Shown: positions 13,001-28,000 of the stretch, piece after piece | How positions within the stretch are numbered: the first letter of the stretch is position 1 | Layout of the letters: each line of letters starts with the position of its first letter | Origin: Solen grandis | Lineage: Eukaryota; Mollusca; Bivalvia; Adapedonta; Solenidae | Length of the DNA: 64,000 nucleotides | Assembly (NCBI GenBank): GCA_021229015.1 | Contig: CM037792.1 | Coordinates: 45,071,083-45,135,082, forward strand | Direction: 5' to 3' | Program-made: the position numbers and the translations under genes | The notes under the pieces: generated by a model | Database searches by the model: none | Seen by the model: only the letters and a program-made list of their open reading frames with translations | Told to the model about the DNA's origin: nothing

Positions 13001-16000
13001 GCATTTAACACCGTAGGGCTATGATTTGAACAATCTTGGTAATGAACCATTAGATGATGCTACATACCAAATATCTAAGCTCTAGGCCTAATGGATTCAT
13101 AGAAGAAGATTTTTAAAGATTTTCCTATATAACTCTATGTAAAACAAGTGACCCCTGGTGCGGGGTCATTTATCACCGTAGGGCTATGATTTGTACAATC
13201 TTGGTAATGGCCCATAAGATGATGCTACATACCAAATATCTAAGCTCTAGGCCTTGCAGTTTTGCAGAAGAAGATTTTCAAAGTTTGCATTTTTAAAATC
13301 TATTTTTAGCTCCTGTGACCTACTTTTTTAACCAATCTGAATAATTTGTACAACTTTGATAGAGGGCATCATAAGGATGATTCCTGTGAAGTTTGGTCAA
13401 AATCCCTTCAGCGGTTCATGAGGAGATGTTGTTTAAAGCAAATTGTTGACGACCGACGGACGCACGCACGCACGACGGACGACGGACAAAAGGCGATCAC
13501 AATAGCTCACCATGAGCACGTTGTGCTCAGGTGAGCTAAAAACGAAAAATATTTTATTGAGACACTATGCATATAATTTGTAGTGCTTTGAAAGGCCTTT
13601 CAGATGATATATAGTTTTTGAAGATTGGGGTTGAATCAGTTAAGTTATTGCAGAAAAACAAAAATGTTGCTACCCTAGCTGCACTTAACTACTTATATCT
13701 CGATAATTATTGATTTTTGTTAATAAGAGTATGAATATAATTTGTAGATCAATACATGGTCGTTCTTTTGGTGTTTAAATTTTAAAGATTGACTTCATAT
13801 TCATTAAGTTATAGGGAAGAAACAAAACGATATGAATATATTTATCCCCGGGTTTTGCCGTATTCTCAAAGTTTAACCGCCCGTATCTACAAAGTATTTA
13901 AAGATACATACAATTATGAAGCGTGGGAATTGTGGGAAATCAAAAGACCTTTCTTACGATACCTAACTTTTTAAAATTGGACATCCTATAAGGAGTAAGA
14001 TGAGAAATAAGAATTCATTTAAACCTGTCTTTCATGCACTTCTGCAGTTAGTCCCTATCATTTGATTGCTTTTTTCTAAGAAACTACATGTATTAATTTT
14101 TGAAAATAACATAAAGAACAGTATTATTAGCGTGATGCAATGCGGTTCAAATGGTATGCAGATTTTAATAATCAAAGCATTCTTTGTCGAAGGGCAATAA
14201 TAGACATGAACATCGTTTTTGCCGATTTTTTGCTGTTTCCGTGAAAAATAACTTTCTATATCTCAGAACACGTAACAGAAAAGTTGAAACATGAAACACG
14301 TGAAATATTGGAAATATAAAGGCATTTCTTTTTAAAATTGGACATCATATAAGGAAGTTAGATGAGAAATAAGAATTAATTTATACCGTTCTTTCATGCA
14401 CTTCTGCAGTTAGTCCTAATCACTTGATTGCTTTTTTCTAAGGAACTATTAATTTTAAGCTCACCTGAGCAGATGTGATCAGGATGAGTTATGAGGATCG
14501 ATGAACATCCGTTGTCCGTCCGTCCGTCCGTCGTCCACAATTAGTTTGTTTGCACTCTAGCATCATCATTTCTTAAGCAATCATCTTCAAACTTTATAAC
14601 AACGTTTATTACCATAAAATCTTGATCATGTTTGATTATGGCTGATATCGGCCTATTAGGTCAGGAGTTATGCCCCTTTTAATATTGAAAAAAGCCAGAT
14701 TTCACTTTGTTTGCACTCTAGCATCTTCATTTCTTAAGCAATTAATTAACAATGTTTTGGCCATATTCTTTCCAATTCATATTCCAATTAGGTCAGGAGT
14801 TATGCCCCTTTTGATATTTAAATTTGTGTGTTTTAAGCCATAATTTTTCAGTCAAGTTTGACTTCAAATCTCGACAACAGGCTCTATTTAGTTCGTGGAA
14901 TTATAAATAATCTGATTGATTATGTTTTCAGTACAACTATGCTATAATTTCGTAACTTATACAGGCAATGAAGACAGTTTTTCTCAGATGAGCGTCTTTA
15001 GGGCCATCTTAACCCACTTGTTAAAAATATCATAAAGAACAATATTTTTATCATGATGCAATGCGGTTCTAATGCTATGCATATCTTAATGATTGGACTA
15101 TTAATTATTAAGTTATTTGTCAAAGGGTAGTAACTGACATGAATATCTTTTTGCAGATTTTTTTTTTCCGGAGGAATAACTTTATATATTGCAAAAACCT
15201 AACAGATAGGTTTAAACATAAAGTAAGTGCATGTTTGAATGCAGAAGACCTTTCTAACGGTACCAGGGTTTTTAAAATCAGACATCATATAAGGAAGTTA
15301 CATGAAAGTAAGAATTTCTGAAAAAACATTTTTCCTTGTGCTTCTGCAGTTGATCCCACATATTATTCCAAATTTTATTTCTGTTACATTAAAGGTATAG
15401 TGTGATACAGTAATTTATTTTAATGCTCTGTGCCCCCTTCAATTGAACAATAAACTTCAATGAAGATATGAGAAATGAATATTTCGTAGAAAAGGAATCT
15501 TGTATACCTTTTTAGCATTTTAAGAGGACTAGTGTTACTTCATTCCCTTGCAGAACACCAAGATTGAGTATTATTGTAGTTATCTTAAAGATGGTTCTCG
15601 AAAAGTTAGCATTATTATTATAACTGAAAACAAAGCCACATATTCCCTTTTGAATGCAATGACTTAAAATTCAAATTATGTTATATGATGTCACAGATTT
15701 CCTCTGCTATTTATTTATGTTTGCACTCTACAGCTGTCAATTCGGGATGGATTTTCTTCAATTTTTGAAGATGGTGTATGTCAGAAAAGTAAATAAGTAT
15801 GATCAGGTTTGACATGGTTTGCAGTGCAGAAAGCCCTTTCTTTTGTTCAGAACAAAAGAAGTCTAGTTATTACTTGATTTGAGTAGTATCAACGTGTTTT
15901 ATGTACCAGTCAAGCTTGTACAGTAGACAGGTGACCACTCTTGATGAAAGATTTTCATAGTTCGCTATAAACATCTTAATTACACTATAAGCATGGACAA

Positions 16001-19000
16001 TATAAATAAATATTTTTATATAAGATAAAGAAAAGGAAAGATCAGAATCTAGCAGATGTGTTCCTTATAACCAAGTGTTCGCTTTATCTAAGTGCGTTTT
16101 AAGTGTGGACCACTGTATACAGAAATGTTTCTTAGAATATCAATTCTTTTGCATGTCTGGTCTTTTCCAATAATAATATTACATTTGTACATTTATTATA
16201 TTTTGTACATAGTCTATGACTGGGTGTTTTATTATTCAATGTATCTGTTTCTATATGAGCAACTAATGGGAAGTTTCTCTAAATTTGTCAAAACCACATG
16301 GATATCATCAACAGTAATATGTTTAAGATAAGGTTGATATTCAAAGTAAAAAAAATCTATAGAATAAAGCCCTAGATAATTCACTGACCCTTCTATTCCA
16401 ATATTTTATAAAGACATCCTTGCATCACTGTTTATGAGCGTTTGATGAAGCAAAGAGAAAATAGTCCCTAAACCATCAGTAGAGACAGGGCTTTATTTTG
16501 ACCCCAATATATGAAAAGGTGTTTTCCCTTGAGCTTTGACCAATGCCCTTTTTCTCCATAAAATGTCATGCTGACCAATTACTTTTGGTGCATTCCCTTG
16601 AGCTTTGTTCAATGCCCTTCTTTTCCATATAATATCATGCTAACTAATTACTTTTGGTGCATTCCCTTGATCTTTGTTCAATGCCCCTCTCCTCCATATT
16701 TTTTTCAGTAATGCTGCTAGCAATTAACCTATTGGCATTTATTCATCACTATGACCTCAAAGTATGTCCTTGACTTAAGAGCTAGCTTTGAGTATGACCT
16801 TCTGTTAGCTAACAAAGTAAATCCTGTGCAAGAAAATCTATCTTAATAAGGCAAACATGAACAAATTTATTTGAAAATCTTCTAAGCTATTGTTAAGTTA
16901 AAGCCCAGACAAGCAAACTGGTATTTTCAATTTTATTTTTGACCCCAAAATTTAAACTTGACCTCAGAGCAACAGATAATTTTTAAGTGTAAATGATATT
17001 TACCCCCTTAAATTTTTTGTAATGCTGAAAACTGAAAATTCAAATATTTTTTCACCCCATCAAAAAACTAAATAGCACTTATATTTAAAGGCATCTGCCT
17101 CTTACCTGGATAAACCATGATAAACAAGACTCAGCATTGTCTGTACCTTGTAGCTTTGTGAAAAACTTTTATAAGTTCTATATGAAGAACTATATACAAC
17201 ACTCCTTGTGTTACTTTCCAACTGAGATGACAATATTTAAGTAACTGTCAACAAAAACTGTTAATAAACCGTATAACATATATCTACATGTCTTCAGCTA
17301 TGTGTTGCTTAGTCTATTTTCTTAGAGGGAAAAGGGACACTTGAATCCTTCACCCTTGGCTTGTACTGCTGTGTCAGTCTAGACTTCCTCCTCCTTTTCT
17401 TAGCACACCAGAGCTTTACTGCCTTAACTGGATCATAGTTGGACAGATCTTTTCCTGACATTTGAATCTGAATTAAGACATCAAGGTTCTCAGTTTTCAG
17501 TGAACACCTGTACTTGTTCTTTATCCTGTTCTGTGTACTAAAGCTTCTTTCACAAGCAACACTAGACACAGACATGCACAATGCAATCTTACATAGCTTT
17601 GTAAACTCTGGAAATGCATCTCCATGAAGACAGAGTATTCTTTTACATAGTTCCTGGGTACTTTTCTTACTGTATGAGCCCTGGATCATTCCTTTTATCA
17701 TTGGCCATTCTTGGATCAACTGCTCCTTCTTTAACATGTTCTTAACAGTTTTTCTCTCCTCTGTTACACCTTCCTGGCTGTCACCTTTTGTGACCTTCAC
17801 AGATTTGTCTTCTCCATACAACATTCCAATAACATTTAGAGCTTCATCACTTTCAGTTGTGCTGGCAGAGTTTACTACAGCTGGTTCTAGAAGAACACTA
17901 AGATGCTTGAATATGTCACTGTCCACTTGTCTGAATCTGTTCTTTATGTTCTTTTTAAGGCTGGTTGTGTACTTCTTTCTTAAAGAAAGCAGCTCAGTTT
18001 CACTGCAGTCAGAATACCCAGTTAACTTCTCACAATTTAGATATGCAGTATTTGAACCCTCTTCTGTTCGGATTTCAATGGAGCATCTCATTCCTTTCAG
18101 TGCATCCCCATCATTTGACTCTATGAAGTCAAGTTTCCCCATTGCAGCTTCCAACAAGGGATTTATCTCACTGAAAGCTATATCCTCTTTCTGAAAAGCT
18201 TTGCTCAGAAACCCTAATACCTCATGAACATCTAACATAAATGCTACTAGCATAACTGTTTTATATTTTGAGTAATACTTCAGGAGACCACTATCGGATG
18301 CAAAGTAGGCAAGTGTGGCTATGACAGAACTGTAACTTTCATATACTGCCTCAACAGCATTTTTCAGACCCAACCATCTAATACTATGTGGTTCTTTAAT
18401 GGTTAAGCTGGGTTCCATGAACATGTCCTGAATTTTCTTCAGTTTCATTGTGCGATTACTAGATCCATTCATGAAATGATAGAGTGCATTGAACATATCT
18501 TTAAACTTTACCAAAGCTTCTTCCTTTTTTATTGAATCAGTCACAGCTAGATTAAGTCTGTGTGCGATGCAATGTGACTGCACAAGGAAAGGGGAATGTT
18601 TTGATTTCATCTGAACACCAACCCCTGTTTTTTTGCCTGTCATGGTTGATGCTCCACCAGTTGCTAGGGAAATGATTTTAGAGACATCTAACCCAAGCTT
18701 TGATAAACAATATACAAGTTCATTTACAATAGTGTGTGCCTTCCCATCTTCAAGACCCACATTTGTTAGAAACTTTGTCACTGCTTCACCACATTTAACA
18801 TACCTGACACATATTGACAAATGCTTGTGGATTGTTAAATCAGTACTCTCATCAATCATGACAGCATAAACATCAGATTCAATCACTTCTGCAACCAATT
18901 CTTTTAGAAAAACTTCACTTATACAAGACTGAACTTCTGTGATAGTATTCCAGCTTAAATTCTGATAATCAATGTTAGCACCATTAAGAGTTTGCAAATG

Positions 19001-22000
19001 AAGCAGATTGTTGATCTGAGATGAAGGTAACTCTGAACTGGCAGCATAAAATACAGTACGAAAAAGTTTTTTATCACTTAAACTTACTGAAGATATAGAA
19101 TCAGAATCATCGTCCAAATCAAAAACAGACTTTAGACATCCTGACTTTGTGCTTTGAGTCTCCGCTTTCTGGTGTTCAAGTGATTCTCCGTGACGTTTGA
19201 TACTATTTCTTTGGAAGTTTGTTGACCCCTCACTGGCCCATATACTGCGTATGTTATGGGCCTCACATGTTACACATTTCAATCGCCGATCTCTCCCACT
19301 ACCAACAACTTTCAACCATGGATGCTTCTCCGACCATATCTTTACTGTTTTATCGGAAACGGAATCACCGGCATGTTTCTTGGAAGCATTTTCAGTCATA
19401 ATTACACTGTCAGATATAATTTCTTCCAATATATGCTTGGCAATAGATTCTGCATTTGATTTATTTTCATTTTTGAAAAATTTGAGGACACTAGGATTAT
19501 CTGCTTTGCTTAATTTTCTCTTCAATCGCCCCGGTTTGCTTTTACCAGCCATTTTAGCGTCTGCACGATACGCATGGTACCCGAATACCGATAACATTGA
19601 CTTTTACAATAGGCCGTAGAAACGGGAACCAACATCATGGTTCCCAACTATGAAGAACCCTAACTTCTATAGTATATAATATATCCGGGAACCAACATTA
19701 AAACTCGGGCTATTTCGATTGTTTCCTTGTGAAACCATGATTTATAAATTGATTTGGAATAAGAATACGGATATACGCGTAAAGTTTAGTAACAATGCTG
19801 ATCGGACTTTTCAAATGCGTTATTTCACCCTCCAATTTTGTTTTTAATGCGTTTTTACCAAAAAATAATGCTTAAAAACGCAAATACGCGTCTTATCTGT
19901 AGCTCTGTGACCTTAGAGCTTGAAATCTGGTTCTTGGACTCTGCTGTAATAAAGCAATATTTGTGCCAAATATGATTTAAAATTCCATGAATCCTTTGTC
20001 AGCATGGAGCCCAGATAAATTCCAGGATAGACCAACAAACTGACGGGCAAACAGATCGAAGAAAGTGATTCCTGTCTAGCTGGAAGTGCGATCTTGACCA
20101 TACAGCTAATGATCCAACTCTTGAGCTTGACACTTCTTTTCATTGAGGCAAATCTAACACACTAATTCACATCCTCTGAACAGAAACTGTGGCGACTATG
20201 TTGACCTTCCTCAAGCAAGCTTGACAACAACAAAAGTTGAATCTGCAGTGTCAATTTTGATGTAAAATCAAGTGACCCCTGGGGCAAGGCCAATTTTAAC
20301 CCTGTGGTCATGATTTGAACAATTTGGAAAGGCCCACTATATCATGCTACACATTAAATATCTAAGCCATAGACCTTGCAGTATTTGAAATGAAGATTTT
20401 CAAAGTTTTCACTTTTAAATTGCATTATAGCTCCTATTACCAAGATTTATAATGGGCTGGAACCATTTGTTAGAGCTCCATACACAATTTCCATCAAATT
20501 TGGCCAAGTGGTTTCAGAGATGTCATTTGGAACAACTGTGGAAGACAGATGACGGACAGTCATCAATCCTAAAACATAGTGCTTGTGTGAGCTTTTAGTA
20601 AATAAGTAAGACTATGTGCTCAGGTGAGCTAATAGGCATACGATCAGTACCGGTACATTAAATTTTGTAATGTGACAAACATAATCTAGCAAATGTCATG
20701 CAAACTTACAACATTCAACAACAAGTGTCACAATTCACCTTGCATGAATTTTTTCATACATCATAGTCCACTGAAATTAAATAACAGTCTTATGGAGACA
20801 TCTCACTAAAAACCCAAAAACAAAGACTAGCATTAGAAATCATATGTAGGTTCAAGTATCTACTTTTTCAATAATATCTCTTATCAAGTTTATGATATTG
20901 AATATTTCAGCTGACGTGCATTTTGGTTTGAGGAAGTTCTATTTACATTTTTCGTAATGATTCATAATATTCCAAACACATTGGCATCAAATTGTTTGAA
21001 TACAATAAATTTCATGAAGAAAATACAAGAGGGCCATAGAGGCCCTGATTCGTTTACCTGAGTATCGGATTACCCAAAGAACATCTGTACTAAAACATTT
21101 TTAAATCTGGCCAGTAGTTTTGATGGAGATGATTTTTAAATTTTTCATTTTTTTCTTTCCATTGCCATGGCAACCAGAGTTCTATATGGATTTTAGCAAC
21201 TTTTGTGACGGGTCACCAAAGGATCATCCCTGCAAAGTTTAATCAAATTCTGTACAGCGGTTTCAGAGATGTCGTTTAAAGTTTTCACTATATACATTTA
21301 AGGCAAATTAGCCCCACTTCTGATGATCAGATCAGAATTATTTTAGCAATCTTGGTAGAGGTTACCCAGGGAACATCTGTACAAAAACATTTTGATATCT
21401 GGCCAGTAGTTTTGAAGGAGACCATTTTTAAAGTTTTAAAAAAAAAAAAAAAAATCAATTGACATGGCAACCAGAGTTCCACATGGATTAAATTCATTTT
21501 AGCAACTTTTGTGATGGGTCACCCAAGCATCATCCCTACCAAGTTTAATCAAATTCTTTTGTCCAGTGGTTTCAGTGGAGATGTCGTTTAAAGTAGCTCG
21601 CCCCTGGAGGCCATGTTTTTTTACGGATCGGAATAATTTTAGCAATCTTGGTAGAGTGTTATCCAATATTCATCTGTACCAAAACATTTTGAAATCTGGC
21701 CAGTAGTTTTGAAGAAGAGAATTTTTAAAGTCTCCTTTTTTTTTTTTTGCTTTCTGTTGCCATGGCAACCAGAGTTCTATATAGATCAGGTTCATTTTAG
21801 CAACTTTTATGAAGGTTCACCCATGGATCATCCCTATCAGTTTTAATCAAATTCTGTTAAGTGGTTTCAGAGGAAATATCATTTAAAGCAAATTGTTGAT
21901 GCCAGTCGACAGACTTACAGACGTCCGGACACAGGGTGATCACATTTCTCAAGACAAGAGTGTTCTTTGGAACACATGTGTCACCTGCTGAAGTGTGACG

Positions 22001-25000
22001 AAACAAGTGTGACAGTCAAGCATGAACAAATATGACCAACAGATGACGGAATAGTGATCCCCATATGTCACCTTTGCTTAATACAAGTGACACAAGAAGC
22101 TGAAAAGCAATGGTAAACCTGAGGTGTGTCAAACAGACAAACAAACAACCCACAAACACACAGACCAAAAATTTATATACACTTCAACACAGTTGGTGGG
22201 GCATAACAAGAGGGCCATCATGGCCCTAAATGCTCTCGAGAGTATCATCAGCTTAGATAAACAATTCAGGTCACTTGATTTTACATGGTTTAACGTTCAG
22301 GCCTGCATTATCTTTAAGGGATTTAAACCACTTAAGCAATAATAAGATGGGCTTATCATTGGTGCAAAACAAAATTTAATTATGTGCATTGATTTAAGAG
22401 AAGAATGAATTTTATGTAATTTGTTGCAAAGATTACTTTGAAACATGACTAATCAAAATCATAAATCATGTGGCCCTTTCTGCTTTTAGTCATTTGTTGT
22501 ATTTAGTCAACAGAGCAGTCTAAATATTAAATGTTTGACCCACACCTCAAACAACACCAGTTTAGCTATACCAGACACATGGGCAGATTAGGTGCAGCAA
22601 CATATAAGGTGCACCTTAATTTTCAGAATAACTTATTTTGAAAAAACAACAACACTTTATCACATCGAATACAGTTTTGAAATGTGTGTCGTTAGCTATC
22701 CATATGTCACAATGGCTAATAATACAGTGAACAGTTTTATTTATATGGCATAAAATTACTATTAAACTGTTACATAAAGGAGGGGTAAGATATAAAGGTG
22801 ACACATTCTCATAACATGGCATTACTCACTGTGTCCCTGCAGTCTAAATAACTGACTGGGGAACAATGTCACCTGTCAAAATTCTCCATACTATTACAGA
22901 CATTATGCAACAATTGCCACCTGTTAAGTTTCTCCTGTTTATATCAAAAATGGCTTCCCTCAAGTTGTTTCAGTTTCTCGAAATTATTTTATCATAAAAT
23001 ATACCAATACGATAACAAATAAGAACAAAAGCAAAAGCCTGGTATTGTTTATAATGGTTTTGTATAGACTTTATGGCATATCATTATATTAATTGGCTTT
23101 CAGTATATCCATTTTCAGAGATCCTATACTGGTAAATTTCACTTCTCTGTGATAGAAAAAAAAACCTGAAAAAACTGTAAATCATAGTATAAGGCGCACC
23201 ACCCTCTATGAACCTGAATTATACGGGGGAAAAAATGTGTTCCTAATCTACCAGTGTATACAGTAATTATTCAAGGAAACTTATATGAACCAAATCAAAC
23301 ACTTTGAAACAATTCCAATGATATAAACAAACTTGGTAAATGATCACTAATAAACACCAAATATCTAAACTCCAGGCCTCGTGGTTTTTGAAAACTTAGG
23401 TGTAAAAACGGCAAATCTCTATGATTTTCTAATATTTCAAGGGCCTAAACTGTAGATCTATTCATCCAATATCTCCATAATGAAACCACACTTTATTAAA
23501 TTGTGGATGATAAAGATTGCTAATAATTGCAGATGCTTAAGTATAAACAAAGTAAACTTTGGCATTTTTTATTAGATTATGGCTATAAACATGAAGTTTG
23601 AAGATGTTTGATAGGGTCATGAAGATGCTAGAGTTTAAAAAATTAATTATGGGTGACAGACATCCAATGATCCTGAACACAGTCATATGATCAAATGAGC
23701 TAAACAAGAGGGACAAGATGGCTCAGAATCTCTCACCTGAGAAACATTGACTTCATTGCCAATTACTGTATCATGAGTCATACTGAATACATAATCCATG
23801 CAGAAGTACAGCAAGATCATCTAAATTCCACACTAAAACTGTACCTGCCATCCAAATTTTGAAGGTTATAGCTCTAATAAGTCTATATAAAATGAAGTGA
23901 CCCCTGGGATGGGGTAATTTTAACACCAGGGCAATGATTTGAACAGACTTGGCTGAGGACAATTTGTAAACATCTTAACTCAAGGCTTTGTGGTTTCTGA
24001 GAAGATCTTTTGAGGGTTTCCCTATACAAGTAAAAATCAAGTGACCCCTAAGGCGGGGCCAATTTTGACCCCAAGGCCATAATGTGAACAAACTTGGTAG
24101 TGGTTCACTAGGCCATGTTACACACTAAATTTCTTAACTCTCAACCTTGTGGTTTCTGACGAGAAGATTTTTCTAGTTTTTCCAATGTAACTCTATGTAA
24201 AATAAAGTGACCCCTGGGCCTGGGCCAATTTTGACCACATGGCCATCCCATGGCCATGATTTAAACAAACTTGTTGGTCTACTAGGCCATGTTATACACC
24301 AAATTTAACCCCTTGGAGCGGGGCAAATTATGACCCCAGGGCCATGATTTGAACAAACTTGGTAGAGGTCTACTAGGCCATGTTACTCACCAAATATCTA
24401 CACTCTAGGCCTTGTGGTTTCTGACAAGAAGATTTTTCTAGTTTTTCCAATGTAAGTATAACTAGATTTCATTCATTGATAAGAATGATAGGACTTTCTG
24501 CTAAATTTGTCAAACATAAGAGCTTCATATTGCATGGCAAAATCAACTAAACATCAATTCTTATTTTGACATCACTTTCTTACAAGTTGACTTACTTCAG
24601 TAATCTAGTTACCAAAAGAAATGTCTTTAAAATCCATTCAATTTGATTGCAATATAACTGGGTCTATCATTAAATAGCATAAACAAATTTTGTTATTTGC
24701 ATCACTCCATGATTTTGGGGTCAATTGTTAAACTCAAAGCATCAAAAGAACGACCCATCATTGCTCTACAAATATTATTCATATTTTCGAAAATCAAAAT
24801 TTTTGAGATATAAACTGTTAAACGCATTGAGGCTAACTGAATTTTCATATTTCAGCCATAATTCAACTGATTCAACCCCGATCATTAAAAGCTGAAAGGT
24901 CTTTCAAAGCACTTCAAATTATATGCATAGTGTTTATATAGATTATTTACGTCATATGACGCTCATCTTCTTATAAGGTAAAAAATACGTAGAGACTTAT

Positions 25001-28000
25001 ATTAAGTCAAAATTTCAGCTTTCTAACTCATCTGGAAGCGATGCTATGCGTATTTGAAATTTAACGTCAATGGTTCGAATATTGGATTCGCCATAGAACC
25101 TTTGCCTTTATGAATATGGAAAGACGGATACCTGGCTGCATAATTATAACGAAACTTACACATTCTGTGAAAATTGAATAAAAAACTGTCCGAAAATAAT
25201 GTCTGTAGATTGCGAAAAATCTTTCGTAGACAACGTCATGTTTGACGTCATATGACATCAAAGGCATAAGGCAATCAATGAAATGAAATATTCAGTATCT
25301 GAAATATATGCCATTAATTTTTCATGCCCCTCGGACTTTTGCAACATATAGAAAGAAACGCGTAGATATTAGAAATTCTTTATTACCTTTTGACGTCAAA
25401 TGATGTTCTGCCTATCAGAATAAAAAGAAGTCATAAAGATTAATTTTCAGTTCAAATATCAGCTTTATAATACATCTGGAAGCGATGTTATGCGTATTTA
25501 AAATTTGACATCAATGGTTCGAATCTTGGATTTGCCATTTAACCTTTGACTTTTCGAATTGGGACAAACGGACACTGGGATGCACAACTAAAGCGAAACA
25601 TGTACATTCTGTGAAATTTTGATGAAAATCGGTCAAAAAATAATGGCTGTAGACCGCGTAAAATCTTTCTGTCCTGACGTCAAATCTGACGTAATATAAC
25701 GTCACATGAATATGAAATTCAATGCATTCCAAAGAACATGATTTGACGCATATGCAATTACATTTCCATGGTCCTGGAAACTTTACAACATATATAAATT
25801 TAGGCATAGATCTAAGAAATCTTTTTGACCTTAAGACGTCAAATGACGTTCATCTTCTCAGAATGTAACAGACACTTGGAGACTTATAATCTGTGCAAAT
25901 ATCAGCTTTCTAACTCATCAGGAAGCGATTTTATACTCATTTGAAATTTGACGTCAATGGTTCGAATCTTGGATTCGCCATAAAATCTTTGCCTTTGCGA
26001 ATTTGGAAAAACGGACACAGGGATGCACAAGTAGAGCGTAACATACACATTCTGTGAAATTTTGGTGAAAATTGGTCCAGAAATAATGGCTCTAGACCGC
26101 GTACAAACATTTTTAGACGATGTCAAGTTTGACGTCAAAACACGTCATAAGCAAATGAAAATCATTGAAATGCAAAATGTTAAATGTGAAACATATGCTA
26201 CTAAATTTTCATTGTGCTCGTATGTTTGTAACATGTAGAATTTAACCCTTTCCCCAATAGCCAACATTGCATTACACCCCACCAGGCTCCATACTGCTAT
26301 CAGTGTACTGATAAGCCTCTAGCCGTAGGTAACCCAGCTGAAGACCTAGTTCATATGCATATGGACTACTGGAGATAATGTCAATTTGCCACTACCTCAG
26401 TCTACCTGTATAGTTTAAGCCTATAAAACACTGTTTTACCTTCATAATAGATCTTTGGTGTAAATGAAATGTTTGTAGAGAAAAGAAAGATCTATCTATT
26501 GATATATTTTTCATATTGATGAACTGAGATACAGAATCATTATATTAGATTATACCTAAAGAAATATATTTTTAATAACATCTGTGTAACACACACAAAA
26601 AAAAAAGTGACTCCCAAAAAGTAAATAAAACCAGTATATAAATTTATTTCTTTTTATTGAATTAAGAAATCATTGCATTAAATAATAGGTTACAAGGAGA
26701 CTGATATCTGTTTTTCTGTCTGTTGGGAGAGGGGATATATATTTGAAATTGTCTGACTAATATATATTGTATATTAGATGATGACTAAATTCTTATTCTG
26801 TTGCGACTTGTCAGTGTTCTCATACAAACTAATTCAAAGTCTTCAAAGTCATATAGCCAAAGGCAGCTAGGCACTCTGCGAGATCTTTTAATTTTGAATT
26901 TCAATTGATTAATTTTGAGGAGTAATTTCATATTAATAAATACATCCCTAACTGCTAAAAATAGCCAAGTACATGAGAAAAGGTCTTGGATATGTTCTAA
27001 TTTTGAATTTTGATAGCTTTTTAAGCTAGCAAGGATTAAGTTCTTGGAAAGGAAGCCAAAAATGAGAACTGAGATATCTGGGTGTACATTTATAAGTTGG
27101 GTGGGGTTCGGTTTTAATACTTTATCAGGCCAGTGGGACCTCCAACAGCAAAAGAGTGCTGTTTTTAGGGTAGGTTTATATTAAAGTTAGAGGATAGTAT
27201 ATAGTAAAGTTAGAGTTTGAGTACGGGCTTATGCAGGACTTTGTACACCCTTCTACCTCTACATCCGGTTGCCAGAAAAAAGAAAGACAAAAAAAAAAGA
27301 AGGTAATTTCCCGTTTTGAATTTGGATAGCTAAAATGCGCTAGCAAGGATAAAAATTCTTGGTTATATGTTTTGCCAAAGTGCCTAAAGATATGTTCTAA
27401 TTCAGAACCTTTTATATTAGCACATTTATTTTATTATAAAGATGTATAAATAAATATTTTATTCATATTTTTGAAAAGTGCCGAGTATGGTATTCAAAAT
27501 AATTTCAGATCGAATTTATACTTAGCTTTACCCATAATTGACTGATCTCCTGCTGTGTTCGATTTCCTGATTGGTTTCTCATCGTCGCTTTAAAATAAAG
27601 CCGACTTTTCTTACCAATGAAGCCGACAATTTTATTACCATGTCATTTTCTTTTTTAACTAATCAACAATTTCCGGCACTGGGGACGCTTAGTTAAACAT
27701 CTGGACAACCATGACTTACGCACGTGACTTATGATCTTTTTATAGACATCAGTAATTGTTTTAAAAATAGCACGAACAGAATAGATTTAAATTGGTTATT
27801 TTCCACTCGAGAGATGCTGTAAACAACAGGACATAACTTTTATGTCGATCTCCCCAAAAAGAGAAACTAGTTATTTTAATTAGCCCTTTTTTCATAGTAA
27901 ACCTTATTTATTTAATTGAAATTATGTTTAACTCAAATCAAACATATTTATTTAAAAGAATAAGTTAATACACGTGCATAATTCAAATCATAATCGATCT

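Larger units (their letters stand above)
11296..15868 (-). mobile_element. Hairpin-ended repeat family, copy 1, interrupted twice
   Basis: The left end carries CGCAGAAAGACCTATTGGG followed by TTTG, and the right end is CAGAAAGCCC with the palindrome TTCTTTTGTTC/TGAACAAAAGAA then GTCTAGTTAT. In the opposite orientation this matches the element at 24456-28891 at both ends and inside (for example about 13600 against 24890). The interior has TGACGTCA palindromes at 11475, 11485, 11771 and 11791, and repeats of about 300-370 bp at 13780, 14110 and 15040. A pearl-like element (11997-13542) and a reversed one (14456-15023) are inserted in it. No transposase was recognised. Confidence 0.6.

Noticed and set aside
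12000..13540. CRISPR-like array because of regular 165 bp spacing
   Set aside because: The units are long, degenerate tandem repeats without short conserved repeats and unique spacers, in a eukaryotic intron.
16363..16500. AATAAAGCCCT/AGGGCTTTATT inverted pair as the left end of the hAT element
   Set aside because: CAGGGCTTTATTTTG does not match the right end CAGAGCTACAGATAAG beyond the first bases, and the flanks do not match.
17736..19619. Plus-strand ORFs of up to 152 residues opposite the transposase
   Set aside because: They are antisense shadows of the 762-codon hAT ORF.
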